NCBI RefSeq assembly: GCF_010728725.1
Contig: NZ_AP022606.1
Span: forward strand, 3,162,001-3,226,000
DNA from: Mycobacterium branderi
GTDB taxonomy: Bacteria > Actinomycetota > Actinomycetes > Mycobacteriales > Mycobacteriaceae
Reading direction: 5' to 3'
DNA length: 64,000 nucleotides
Shown: piece by piece, positions 44,437 through 53,283 of the stretch
How the letters are laid out: every line of letters starts with the position of its first letter
Numbering within the stretch: the first letter of the stretch is position 1
Position numbers and translations under genes: made by a program
The notes under the pieces: model-generated
What the model was told of the DNA's origin: nothing
Database searches by the model: none
Seen by the model: only the letters and a program-made list of their open reading frames with translations

Positions 44437-46062
44437 TCAGGTGGCGAACTGCACTTGGTCGATGTGGTCGGCAACCCGCAGGGCGTTGGCTGCGATCGTC
44501 AGACTGGGGTTCAATCCGGTGCTGGACGGGAAAAACGAGGCGTCCACCACGTAGAGGTTGTCGACCTCGTGTGCCCGATTGTGTGGGTCGAGCACACTGG
44601 ATTTGGGATCGTCGCCGAAGCGGCACGTGCCGCACGCGTGCGCCAGGTTCTGGTTGTTCTTGGCGGTCGGGAACGTGATTTTTCGAAGCGGCTCCAGCGT
44701 TTCCTTCAGCTGCCGCAGAAATGCTGCCCGGCGCTCCATTTCGCTTGCGTGGCAACGATATTGAATCCGCACCCGCGGGTTGCCGTCCCCGCCCGGCAGG
44801 ACGCGGTTGTCCAGATACGGCAGGTCCTCCATGATCGCTGCCAGCACCAGCCCGCCGTTGAAGTACTCGTAGATGCGGCGCGTCGCCGGGCTCATCAGGC
44901 GCAGCGCCTTCGGCCGCCAGCCGGGCTGGTTGGTCATCACGTCCACGGGCGGCATCGAGCCAGCCGACTGCAGGGTGCCGTACTTCTGCCCGTCCCGAAA
45001 ATAGAAATCGTTCAGCCCGATCTGCTTGCTGGGTGCAGTGACCTTGCGGCCGGGCTGCGGCCAGACGGCGATGTAGTCGATCAGGTGACGCATCAGGTTG
45101 CGCCCCACCCAGTCTGAGCTGTTGGCCAATCCGTGCGGCCAATCACCCGAACGGGAATTGAGCAACAGCACGGGAGTGGCCAGCGCGCCGGCGGCCAGCA
45201 CCACCACCTTGGCCTTCAGGGCAAGCGCGCCGTAGCGATGCTCGCAGATCACCTGCCGGACGTGAGTGCGGTCCGCGTCGAGGCGCACGGCCCGACATTG
45301 GGCCAGCAGTCGGGCGCCGTACTCGGTAATGGCCGGCAGCAGGCAATTGCGCGCGGCGTCATTCTTGCACGACTGGTCACAGAGATAGCCGTCACAGGTG
45401 GTGCACCCGTCGGTGTAGTCACATGCCATCGGCAGGTGGTACGGATGCAAGCCGCGGCCTGCCAGGTGGTCGAACAGCGGCTGGTTGTCTGCCGAAAACG
45501 GCGGTGGTGCAGGCAAACCCGCGTCGGCTGCCTCCGGCCGGAGCGGATCGGGCTGGCCGCGAACCCCCAGCAGCCTCTCGGCAGCCGAGTACCACGGTCG
45601 CATTTGCTCGTAGGTGACCGGCCAGGCCTCCGGCACCGTGGATTCGCCGGGGTCAGGGAAGTCCTGCCGCGGACTGAAGTCGCGAGCGAAGAATCGTTCA
45701 CAGACCATGCCATAGATGGCCGACGAGCCTCCTGTTCCGCTGCCCATCAACGGCACAAACCGCCGCGGGAAGCGCCCGCTGATGTCTTCGGCTTCGTCGG
45801 TCGAGCGTCCGGCGCGAGCCAACGCATCGCGATAGGTCTTTGCGGAGCGACACGCCAGCGGCTCGGCCAGTTCGGGCATCGAAGAGCGAATCGTTCCGGG
45901 CACCCAAGGGAGTGTCGAGCGGCCCTTCTCGACGAACAGCACTCTGCGCCCTGAGCGGGCCAGCGAATAGCCGAGCATCGCGCCACCCATGCCGGTGCCC
46001 ACGACAACGACGTCCCACACAACGTCTTCTGCCTCGCGAGAATTCAACTCGCCGTCAGCCAA
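44437..46062 (-). CDS. GMC-family FAD-dependent oxidoreductase
   Basis: 541 residues. VVVVGTGMGGAMLGYSLARS is the FAD-binding GxGxxG fold. GSGTGGSSAIYGMV corresponds to the GMC signature region, and the C-terminal domain contains HACGTCRFG (catalytic His region), NLYVVDASFFPSSTGLNPSL (second catalytic position Asn) and the terminal ANALRVADHI. A Cys-rich insert (DGCTTCDGYLCDQSCKND) may hold a metal or disulfides. Length is normal for bacterial GMC enzymes. Sugar or alcohol oxidation in GPL tailoring is possible; the substrate is unknown. Confidence 0.88.
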   Translation of the reverse strand: MADGELNSREAEDVVWDVVVVGTGMGGAMLGYSLARSGRRVLFVEKGRSTLPWVPGTIRSSMPELAEPLACRSAKTYRDALARAGRSTDEAEDISGRFPRRFVPLMGSGTGGSSAIYGMVCERFFARDFSPRQDFPDPGESTVPEAWPVTYEQMRPWYSAAERLLGVRGQPDPLRPEAADAGLPAPPPFSADNQPLFDHLAGRGLHPYHLPMACDYTDGCTTCDGYLCDQSCKNDAARNCLLPAITEYGARLLAQCRAVRLDADRTHVRQVICEHRYGALALKAKVVVLAAGALATPVLLLNSRSGDWPHGLANSSDWVGRNLMRHLIDYIAVWPQPGRKVTAPSKQIGLNDFYFRDGQKYGTLQSAGSMPPVDVMTNQPGWRPKALRLMSPATRRIYEYFNGGLVLAAIMEDLPYLDNRVLPGGDGNPRVRIQYRCHASEMERRAAFLRQLKETLEPLRKITFPTAKNNQNLAHACGTCRFGDDPKSSVLDPHNRAHEVDNLYVVDASFFPSSTGLNPSLTIAANALRVADHIDQVQFAT

Positions 46063-46245
46063 ATCGACTTCCTAGCGGAGGGGCCCAAGCTTTGCCCGGT
46101 TCGGGCGAATCACGAACGTACCATTCGTTGCCACGCGCAGATGCGTTTTCGGCATTCTGAATTCCCTTCGCCGCGAACTACTCCCAGCAACGAAACGCAC
46201 ACCTCGAAAGAATGTCATGCCTTTGATGCTGCTATGGTTCCCGCC

Positions 46246-47046
46246 ATGGCAATCGGGCGGCCGCTTAGGGCTCGCCTCGCGCAGTGGGCGGTGCGCGCTC
46301 CGTTGCGCGCTCCGTACCGGCTTACGCGTGTTGTTTTACCCGGTGCCTACGCGAGCGACGGGCTGATCAGTATTCACCGCCACGCGTTCCTCGACGACCC
46401 CGCGTTCCAGCGTGCTTACCAGCGAGGCGTGCGCGCTCTTGGCGGCAAGGACTTTTATCAGTGGCAGTGGCGCGTGCACATCGGGCTATGGGCAGCGGCC
46501 AACGCCAGCCGGCTTGATGGTGATTTCGTCGAATGCGGGGTCAGTTACGGGTTTTTGAGCAGCGCCGTGATGGAATTCCTCGATTGGGATCGCCTGGGCA
46601 AAACGTTCTACCTGTTGGACACGTTCGCCGGACTGGACCCGCGCTACATCACCGCCGCCGAACGCCCGGCCAAGACGCTGAGGAAAAGTCGGCGATGGCT
46701 GCGCAACGGTTTCTATGCGAGCTCGGCCGACAGCGTCCGCGCCAATTTCGCGCAGTGGCGTAACAAGCGGATCGTCGTCGGGGCGGTTCCGGAGACGCTC
46801 GGCCAGGTCGACGCGAATGCGGTGGCGTTCCTCCATATCGACATGAACTGTGCCGCACCCGAAGTCGACGCTCTGCGCTTTTTCTGGCCGCGCCTGTCTC
46901 CCGGTGCTTTCGTGCTGCTGGACGACTACGCGTTTCTCGGAGCAGATGAGCAGCGACTCGCCATGGATGAATTGGCGAGCGAATTGGGCGTGCCGATCTG
47001 CGCATTGCCAACGGGCCAGGGCCTTCTCACCAAGCCCGCAGGATAA
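46246..47046 (+). CDS. TylF/macrocin-O-methyltransferase-like protein
   Basis: 266 residues from ATG 46246 (ATG 46234 is possible; the frame is open back to 46141, but that part encodes polar non-conserved sequence). DGDFVECGVSYGFLSSAVMEF is the SAM motif, FYLLDTFAGLDPRY the strand-2 region with catalytic-type Asp, AVAFLHIDMNCAAPEVDALRF and GAFVLLDDYAF the metal-binding and strand-5 elements of the TylF family. Such enzymes methylate rhamnose hydroxyls in M. smegmatis GPL (Rmt/Mtf). It converges on Gap 3 with 15 bases between stops. Confidence 0.88.
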   Translation: MAIGRPLRARLAQWAVRAPLRAPYRLTRVVLPGAYASDGLISIHRHAFLDDPAFQRAYQRGVRALGGKDFYQWQWRVHIGLWAAANASRLDGDFVECGVSYGFLSSAVMEFLDWDRLGKTFYLLDTFAGLDPRYITAAERPAKTLRKSRRWLRNGFYASSADSVRANFAQWRNKRIVVGAVPETLGQVDANAVAFLHIDMNCAAPEVDALRFFWPRLSPGAFVLLDDYAFLGADEQRLAMDELASELGVPICALPTGQGLLTKPAG

Positions 47047-47061
47047 GACGCGGAGCGCAGT

Positions 47062-47850
47062 TCAGATGCTGCCGATGCCGTTGACCACCAGCGAGACGCC
47101 GCCCACAGCGAAGATGCCGATGAGGACGTGCTGACGGTGGGCCAACGCCCAGTCGTGCAAGCGTCGCAGTACCGCTTCGGTTTTCGCCGGCGCGATCAGA
47201 TAGCTGAGAAGGGCGAGTTCGGCAATCGCAAGCACCCCGACGACGAATGCGATCGCGGCGCCCACCTGTGTGCCGATCGCAGCTCCAGAGGCAACGATGA
47301 TCGTGAGGACAAATACCAGCAGCTCGGGCGCCACCCCTCCGAGCGCAATGCCGATCACGAATGCGACCCACAAGGACCCGTTTTCCCACGCGGTGTGGAC
47401 GCGGCCGAGCAGTCGCCGGAACGGCGAGCCGCCCTCCGTCGCAGCGTCTTGCGTGCGGCCCAGCAGCCGCGAGAGTAGGTCCGGCGGATTCGACTCCCGC
47501 CCAGCCGTCGGCGCGTCGCCGGCTGGTGCCATCGCATAGGCTCGCCGCTGCGCCCGCAGGCGCACCGTCATCACCGCAGCGATCGCCAATGCGACCACAC
47601 CGATACCGAGCTGAACGTGGCGGACGGTGGAGCTCGTGGCCAGGTGGTCCGCAAAAGATCTGAACGTCGGCGTGACGTGCAGCAGTGTCAGCGGAATCCC
47701 CACCGCGGGGATGAACGTCGTCACGCAGCCGGCCCAGTAGGCGAGCAGGTTTTGCGTGGGCCGTGGCCGGGAGATCACGAGAAGGGTGATGGCGAGACGC
47801 AGCGGATCAAGACCAACCACCAGCCCCAGCACAAGTACGGAGCCCCACAT
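47062..47850 (-). CDS. Gap-family integral membrane protein (paralogue 3)
   Basis: 262 residues from ATG 47850 giving MWGSVLVLGLVVGLDPLRLA, colinear with the other Gap starts; an ATG at 47937 would add 29 residues without a membrane-protein character. LLVISRPRPTQNLLAYWAG is the family motif, and about six hydrophobic helices surround a polar loop (residues about 120-160). Like the other two copies it is transcribed away from a lipid-tailoring gene (acyltransferase 3, 48029), leaving about 180 bases for promoters. Confidence 0.87.
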   Translation of the reverse strand: MWGSVLVLGLVVGLDPLRLAITLLVISRPRPTQNLLAYWAGCVTTFIPAVGIPLTLLHVTPTFRSFADHLATSSTVRHVQLGIGVVALAIAAVMTVRLRAQRRAYAMAPAGDAPTAGRESNPPDLLSRLLGRTQDAATEGGSPFRRLLGRVHTAWENGSLWVAFVIGIALGGVAPELLVFVLTIIVASGAAIGTQVGAAIAFVVGVLAIAELALLSYLIAPAKTEAVLRRLHDWALAHRQHVLIGIFAVGGVSLVVNGIGSI

Positions 47851-48028
47851 GGGCCGGAACACTACCCTGTGGGTTTCCCAGGTAGTAAGTGGCACCTGAG
47901 GCGGCTGAGACCGCTGACGACTAAGTGGACGTCGCAAATGTTGCCGCGGCCGCGACGCCTCCGCACATTCGCATGACTTTCGAGGTGAAACAGGTCGTCA
48001 GCGAACGTTACGGCAGTATCGTGCGCCA

Positions 48029-49465
48029 ATGAGCAACGTGCTGGACCCGCGCGATCAGGTCTGGTTCGACTACGGGCGAGCCACCGGAGTCAGCACCCTG
48101 GGGCAGTGGGTCTGGGTGTACAACCGTCCGATCCACCTAGACGGTCTGCGACGGTTCCACGACCATCTTCAGCGCGGACGCTTATCTCGCCGCATCGAAC
48201 GGTCGCCGTTGCCGTTCGGCCGCCACCGCTGGGTATCAGCCGACGGGTCCTCCGACATCGAGTTGGTCGCCACGGCCCGCCCGCGAGAAGAATTCGACGC
48301 CTGGCTCAGTGAGCAGGCCAAGTCCCCGCTGGATTGCGAGCACGGACCCGGATGGCGCCTCGCTGTGCTTCCGTTTACCGACGGCGGCACCGGACTGAGC
48401 TTGCTGACCTCACATTGCCTCACTGATGGCCCCGGCCTCTGTGAAGCGTTGGCGGATGCCGCGGTTGGCTGCGACGACCCGATCAGCTGGCCTGCCGCCG
48501 CATCGCGGCGGCGGTGGCGGGCGCTGCACGAGGATGCGCGCCAAGCGGTGCGCGACACTCCCGCTGTCGGCCGCGCCGTCGTCGCCGCCGTACGGTTGGC
48601 CCGGCGCAGCCGCGGTGATACCGGGGCGGCGATGACGTCAACGCCACTCATGGTGCCCGCCGGCGGCGACGAACCCGTCACGCTCCCCACGGCGATGATC
48701 TTCATCGATGCCGACGAGTGGGACGCCCGCGCACACTCACTCGGCGGGAACAGCACCGCGCTGCTTGCGGGAGTGGCGGCTCGCCTCGCCCAACGAGTGG
48801 GGAGGGTCACCGCAGACGGCTCGGTCAGCTTGGTGATGCCAGTCAACGAACGCGCCGCCGGCGATACTCGCGCCAACGCCTTCAGCGACGTCAACATCAG
48901 GGTCGACCCTGCATCTGCCACGACGGACCTGCGTGAGATCCGCGCCGCAATCAAGCAAGCCCTGATGCGCTACCGGGAGTTAGCCGACGAACAGCGGGCG
49001 CTCTTCGCTGTCATTCCCTTGCTACCCAAGCGACTCTTCAAGGTCGCCGGCACCGCGACAAGCGTCGTCTCATCCAACCTCGGAGTGATCGGCCCGGCCG
49101 CCAGTCGGCCAGATGGCACAGACGCCGACTACTCCGCTGTGCAGAATTCGTACCGGGGTATGACCGAGGCGATGCTGCACCGGTTGGGTGGACTGCAGGC
49201 TTTGGTCTCGGGAAGAGCCTGCGGACGCGTCTTTGTCTCGGTCATGGCTTATCAGCCGGGTCGTCTCAGCTCGAATGACGGCTTAAGGCATGAGCTTTCG
49301 AGCGTTCTGGAGGACTTTTCGCTCACCGGAACGTATCTGGGCGAGTCCTCGAATCAGCCACCATCGAGGAAATCACCACGCCGAATCGACGACACAGGCG
49401 CTCGATCCGCTCCACGGGGGTTTCGGCATCATTCGGCTCGGCCCGCGTCACCGCCAATTCAGTAG
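48029..49465 (+). CDS. Condensation-fold (WS/DGAT-like) acyltransferase 3 with C-terminal extension
   Basis: 478 residues, about 40 longer than acyltransferases 1 and 2. The motif is HCLTDG (HxxxDG). MSNVLDPRDQVWFDYGRATG, RRIERSPLPFGRHRW and MPVNERAAGDTRANAFSDV are shared with the family. The paralogues stop after SLTGTHL; here SLTGTYL is followed by a Ser/Arg/Pro-rich tail (GESSNQPPSRKSPRR), indicating loss of the ancestral stop. It is divergent from Gap 3. Acylation of a GPL component is inferred. Confidence 0.82.
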   Translation: MSNVLDPRDQVWFDYGRATGVSTLGQWVWVYNRPIHLDGLRRFHDHLQRGRLSRRIERSPLPFGRHRWVSADGSSDIELVATARPREEFDAWLSEQAKSPLDCEHGPGWRLAVLPFTDGGTGLSLLTSHCLTDGPGLCEALADAAVGCDDPISWPAAASRRRWRALHEDARQAVRDTPAVGRAVVAAVRLARRSRGDTGAAMTSTPLMVPAGGDEPVTLPTAMIFIDADEWDARAHSLGGNSTALLAGVAARLAQRVGRVTADGSVSLVMPVNERAAGDTRANAFSDVNIRVDPASATTDLREIRAAIKQALMRYRELADEQRALFAVIPLLPKRLFKVAGTATSVVSSNLGVIGPAASRPDGTDADYSAVQNSYRGMTEAMLHRLGGLQALVSGRACGRVFVSVMAYQPGRLSSNDGLRHELSSVLEDFSLTGTYLGESSNQPPSRKSPRRIDDTGARSAPRGFRHHSARPASPPIQ

Positions 49466-49574
49466 CGCGTGATTTTTAGCGGTGCTCGTGTGCTGATACT
49501 CGTGCAGGAGCACGGCAGGGCATGGCACTCTGTGAAAGTGTTTGGAGCGGGGGGCCTGACGAGTTAGGCGGGCG
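49466..49574. other. Short intergenic region with an inverted repeat
   Basis: GTGCTC (49482-49487) and GAGCAC (49508-49513) are inverted copies separated by 20 bases. They may form a weak hairpin between acyltransferase 3 and the nucleotide-sugar dehydrogenase. Confidence 0.25.
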
Positions 49575-50954
49575 ATGCCTGAAGGCGTGTTCGGACGTAG
49601 CGACGCTGAGATCGACCTCTTGGTCCGTGGCAAGCAGTCAGGGATCGCAGTTGTGGGCTTCGGCTACATCGGCACAGTGATCGGGGCCGTGCTGGCTTCT
49701 CGCGGTTGGCCCGTCACGGGAATCGACGTGAGACAGAGCGTCGTCGACGAAATCAACCTCGGCAAGACCACTGTGCCAGAACCAGGGCTCGATGAGCTCG
49801 TCGCCAACAGCGTACGAGTCGGGCGGCTCCACGCCACAACCGATTTCGGCGTCCTCGCGGACAACGACTTCGTCATTGTCAACGTCGGTACGCCGCTTGA
49901 CGACTTCGAACCCGTCGTCGACCACATCAAGGCAGCGGCGCGGTCTGTGGGAGAGCATCTACATGCCGGTCACCTGGTCATCCTCAAAAGCACGGTGCCA
50001 CCCGACACCACCCAGAATCTCGTCCAGCCGATCCTCGAAGAGGTCTCAGGACTGCAAGCTGGGGTCGACTTCGGGTTGGCGTTTTGTCCTGAGCGATTGG
50101 CCGAGGGCCGAGCCATCTACGAACTGACGTCGATCCCGATCGTCGTCGGCGCCATCGACGAGCGCAGCGCCCGTGCATGCGCCACACTGTGGCGCCACAC
50201 CCTGGGCGTGGACTCCGTTGTCGTCGACGATCCGCGGACCGCAGAGATGGTCAAACTGGCGGACAACCTCTGGATCGACCTCAACGTCGCACTGGCGAAC
50301 GAGCTGGCCAAGGTATGCGACCGGATCGGGATGGACGTCCTTCAAGTCATCGACGCGGCCAACACGATGCCGAAAGGCAGCCACGACGTGAACATCTTGA
50401 TGCCGAGCATGGGCGTAGGCGGCTACTGCCTGACGAAGGATCCATGGTTCGTCCACCACTTAGGCCAAACCGTGGGCTTGGACCTCGCGATTCCGCGGAC
50501 GTCGAGGACCGTCAACGACACGATGCCCGCCTACACCTACGAGCTGCTCGAGCAGCTCCTCGCCGATCAAGGCAAGGCGATCGAGACGAGCAAGATCGCG
50601 GTGCTGGGCATTGCGTTCAAGAACAACACCGGCGACTGCCGCCTCACGCCGACCAAGCACTTCGTCGCCCTGCTCGAGGAGAGCGGCTGCGAGCTTTCGG
50701 TCCATGATCCGTGGGTGACCGACGACGAGGCCGCCACGGTGACAAGGATCCCGCTGACCGCAGACATCGAGTCGGCGGTCGAAGATGCCGATGCCTTGGC
50801 GGTCCTCGCTGCCCATCGAGACTTCCACCAGGTTCCGTTGGTCCGGCTCGCGGATTTGGTGAGCACCAACTGCGTGTTCCTCGACGGACGCAACAGCTTC
50901 GACCCGGCAGCAGTGCGTGCCGCGGGCTTCGTCTACAAGGGCATCGGTCGATAG
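49575..50954 (+). CDS. UDP-sugar 6-dehydrogenase (UDP-Glc/UDP-ManNAc dehydrogenase family)
   Basis: 459 residues. IAVVGFGYIGTVIGAVLASRG is the NAD-binding fold, VGTPLDD and LKSTVPPDTT follow, and PSMGVGGYCLTKDPWF holds the catalytic Cys of the family. VLGIAFKNNTGDCRLTPT marks the C-terminal UDP-binding domain. The enzyme oxidises a UDP-hexose C6 alcohol to a uronic acid; similarity in style to WecC/Ugd cannot be resolved by eye. The stop overlaps the next gene's GTG by one base (TAGTG), so this is a two-gene pathway unit: UDP-uronate formation followed by an SDR. Confidence 0.9.
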   Translation: MPEGVFGRSDAEIDLLVRGKQSGIAVVGFGYIGTVIGAVLASRGWPVTGIDVRQSVVDEINLGKTTVPEPGLDELVANSVRVGRLHATTDFGVLADNDFVIVNVGTPLDDFEPVVDHIKAAARSVGEHLHAGHLVILKSTVPPDTTQNLVQPILEEVSGLQAGVDFGLAFCPERLAEGRAIYELTSIPIVVGAIDERSARACATLWRHTLGVDSVVVDDPRTAEMVKLADNLWIDLNVALANELAKVCDRIGMDVLQVIDAANTMPKGSHDVNILMPSMGVGGYCLTKDPWFVHHLGQTVGLDLAIPRTSRTVNDTMPAYTYELLEQLLADQGKAIETSKIAVLGIAFKNNTGDCRLTPTKHFVALLEESGCELSVHDPWVTDDEAATVTRIPLTADIESAVEDADALAVLAAHRDFHQVPLVRLADLVSTNCVFLDGRNSFDPAAVRAAGFVYKGIGR

Positions 50955-51934
50955 TGTCCAACGTCCTGGTGACAGGCGGCTACGGCTTCATCGGATCACA
51001 TTTGGTCTCCGCACTGCTGCGCCGCGGCGACACCGTCACGGTTTTCGACCTTGCAAAGGACACCCGCGACAGCGCTGTCGACTTCGACCGCCATGCCAAC
51101 TTCCGGTTCGTGCGCGGCGATGTCACTGATTTGTCTGCCCTGGAAAAAGCACTGATACCCGGCGTCGACACCGTCTTTCACCTAGCCGCCGTCGTCGGCG
51201 TCAAAAGATACCTCGAAGACCCGCTTCAGGTTATCGACGTCAACGTGACCGGCACTCGCAACGTCCTCGAGCTGAGCCAGCGGCATGGAGCTCATGTGGT
51301 GTTGGCCAGCACGTCTGAGGTATTCGGCAAAAACCCGAACCCACCGTTCGCCGAGGATGACGACCGTGTGCTCGGTTCGACGAGGACGGCGCGGTGGAGT
51401 TATAGCACGAGCAAGGCGATGGCCGAGCATCTCGCTTTCGCGATGCACACCACCTACGGACTGCGGGTGACGGTGGTCCGCTACTTCAATGTCTACGGCC
51501 CGCGGCAGCATCCGATCTTCGTGATCTCCCGGACCATCCACCGGATTCTCAATAATCGCCGACCGTTGCTCTACGACGCAGGCGAGCAGACTCGTTGCTT
51601 CACTTACGTGGACGACGCCATCGCCGGCACCTTGCTTGCGTCGGAGAGCAAAGCGGCGGTCGGCCAGGCATTCAACATTGGCAGCATGACCGAGACGACG
51701 GTGCGCGATGTGGTCGCATTGGCGATCAAGATCGCGAACGTCGACTCGGTGTCCAGCGCCGAATCTATTGATACTGCAGCACATTACGGGGCTCGCTACG
51801 AGGACATCCCTCGTCGTATCCCGGATTCGACCAAGGCGCAGCGGGAGCTGGGATGGCGCCTGGAGGTCGATCTCGAGGAAGGGATCCGTCGCACCATCGA
51901 TTGGGCGCGGGCCAACCCGTGGTACCTGTTGTGA
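50954..51934 (+). CDS. NAD-dependent epimerase/dehydratase (UDP-uronate-acting SDR)
   Basis: 326 residues from GTG 50954, overlapping the preceding stop; the frame is open further upstream, but only inside the previous gene. SNVLVTGGYGFIGSHLVSAL binds NAD, VFHLAAVVGVKRYLEDP follows, ASTSEVFGKN carries the catalytic Ser/Thr, and YSTSK is the YxxxK active site. FNVYGPRQHP and RCFTYVDDAI are typical of UDP-glucuronate decarboxylases and 4-epimerases. With the dehydrogenase it would convert UDP-Glc to UDP-GlcA and then UDP-Xyl or UDP-GalA. A glucuronic-acid- or pentose-like sugar on the product is therefore inferred. Confidence 0.87.
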   Translation: MSNVLVTGGYGFIGSHLVSALLRRGDTVTVFDLAKDTRDSAVDFDRHANFRFVRGDVTDLSALEKALIPGVDTVFHLAAVVGVKRYLEDPLQVIDVNVTGTRNVLELSQRHGAHVVLASTSEVFGKNPNPPFAEDDDRVLGSTRTARWSYSTSKAMAEHLAFAMHTTYGLRVTVVRYFNVYGPRQHPIFVISRTIHRILNNRRPLLYDAGEQTRCFTYVDDAIAGTLLASESKAAVGQAFNIGSMTETTVRDVVALAIKIANVDSVSSAESIDTAAHYGARYEDIPRRIPDSTKAQRELGWRLEVDLEEGIRRTIDWARANPWYLL

Positions 51935-52011
51935 CCCGACCGGGATCCTGTTGCGATCGCCGGATACATTTCGCAGCACGCGCACGGTAGATGAAGGGCT
52001 AAGGATCCGCG

Positions 52012-53283
52012 ATGAAGTTTGCGCTGGCGTTCTATGGAACTCGCGGCGATGTCGAGCCGGGCGTTGCCGCAGGGCGCGAGCTGCTGCGCCGCGGGCACGA
52101 CGTGCGCTTGGCCGTTCCGCCAGAACTGGTTGGGTTCGCCGAATCGGCCGGGGTTGCGGCGGTGCCATACGGGCCGGACGCGCGGATGTGGCAGGACTTG
52201 CACCGCGACTTCTTGACGTGTTTGTTCCGTAACCCTTGGCGGCTTCGGGATCTGAAAACGCTGTGGCGCCAGGATCGGGGACTGCTTGCCCAGTGCTGGG
52301 AGGAGACCAACGCGACGTTGAAGTCGTTGGCGGACGGGGCCGACCTGGTCTTTACCAGCGTGCTTGGCGAGGAGCCCGCTGCCAATGTCGCGGAGTATTA
52401 CGGCATTCCATTGGCCACGCTGCATGCTTTCCCGTTGCGGCCCAATGGGCAGCTCGCTGCGATTCCGGCGCCGTTGGCGCGCTCAGCGATGAAGCTGTCC
52501 GAGGGGTTCGGTCGGCCGTTGACGAAAAAGCTCGAGGACACCCAGCGCCGTGAACTGGGCTTGCCGAAGGCTACGGGCCTGCCGTCGCGGCGAATCAGCG
52601 AACGGGGAGCGCTGGAGATCCAGGCTTACGACGAGGTTTGTTTTCCCGGGCTGGCGGACGAGTGGGCATCGGTGGATGGCCGACGGCCGTTTGTCGGCAC
52701 GCTGACGCTGGAGATGGCGACGGACGCCGATGACGAGGTCGCATCGTGGATCGCCGCGGGAACGCCGCCGATCTTCTTCGGCTTCGGCAGCACTCCGGCC
52801 AAATCTCCGGCCGAGACGATCACGATGATCGGAGCGGCGTGTGCGCAGTTGGGTGAGCGGGCGTTGGTGTGCGCCGGCGGGACGGACTTCAGCGGGGTGT
52901 CCACTGCCGAGCACGTCAAGGTGGTGGGCGAAATGAACTACGCGGCGGCCTTTCCGGCCTGCCGCGCAGTGGTCCACCACGGTGGTACGGGCACCACGGC
53001 CGCGGGTCTGCGGGCCGGCGTGCCCACGTTGATCCTGTCGACGTGGGGCGACCAAACGATTTGGGGTGCTGTGGTCAAGCGACTGAAAGTCGGTACCACG
53101 CGGCGCTTTTCGAGCACTAGCCAGAATTCGCTGGTCACAGACCTGGGCCGGATCCTGGACCCGCAGTATGTCGCCCGGGCCCGTGAGCTCGCCACCCGGA
53201 TGACCAAAGCCGACCAAAGCGTTGCGGCCACCGCTGATCTTGTCGAGAACTTCGCCGCACGGAAAGTGAAGGGCCCGCGATGA
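52012..53283 (+). CDS. GtfA/RtfA-like glycosyltransferase
   Basis: 423 residues: MKFALAFYGTRGDVEPGVAAG start, FGFGSTPA, and canonical HHGGTGTTAAGLRAGVPTL near residue 322, then STWGDQTIWG. GGATCCGCG precedes the ATG. It is coupled to the next glycosyltransferase by an ATGA overlap at 53280-53283. It lies downstream of the UDP-sugar dehydrogenase/SDR pair, so it may use that UDP-sugar. Acceptor unknown. Confidence 0.92.
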   Translation: MKFALAFYGTRGDVEPGVAAGRELLRRGHDVRLAVPPELVGFAESAGVAAVPYGPDARMWQDLHRDFLTCLFRNPWRLRDLKTLWRQDRGLLAQCWEETNATLKSLADGADLVFTSVLGEEPAANVAEYYGIPLATLHAFPLRPNGQLAAIPAPLARSAMKLSEGFGRPLTKKLEDTQRRELGLPKATGLPSRRISERGALEIQAYDEVCFPGLADEWASVDGRRPFVGTLTLEMATDADDEVASWIAAGTPPIFFGFGSTPAKSPAETITMIGAACAQLGERALVCAGGTDFSGVSTAEHVKVVGEMNYAAAFPACRAVVHHGGTGTTAAGLRAGVPTLILSTWGDQTIWGAVVKRLKVGTTRRFSSTSQNSLVTDLGRILDPQYVARARELATRMTKADQSVAATADLVENFAARKVKGPR

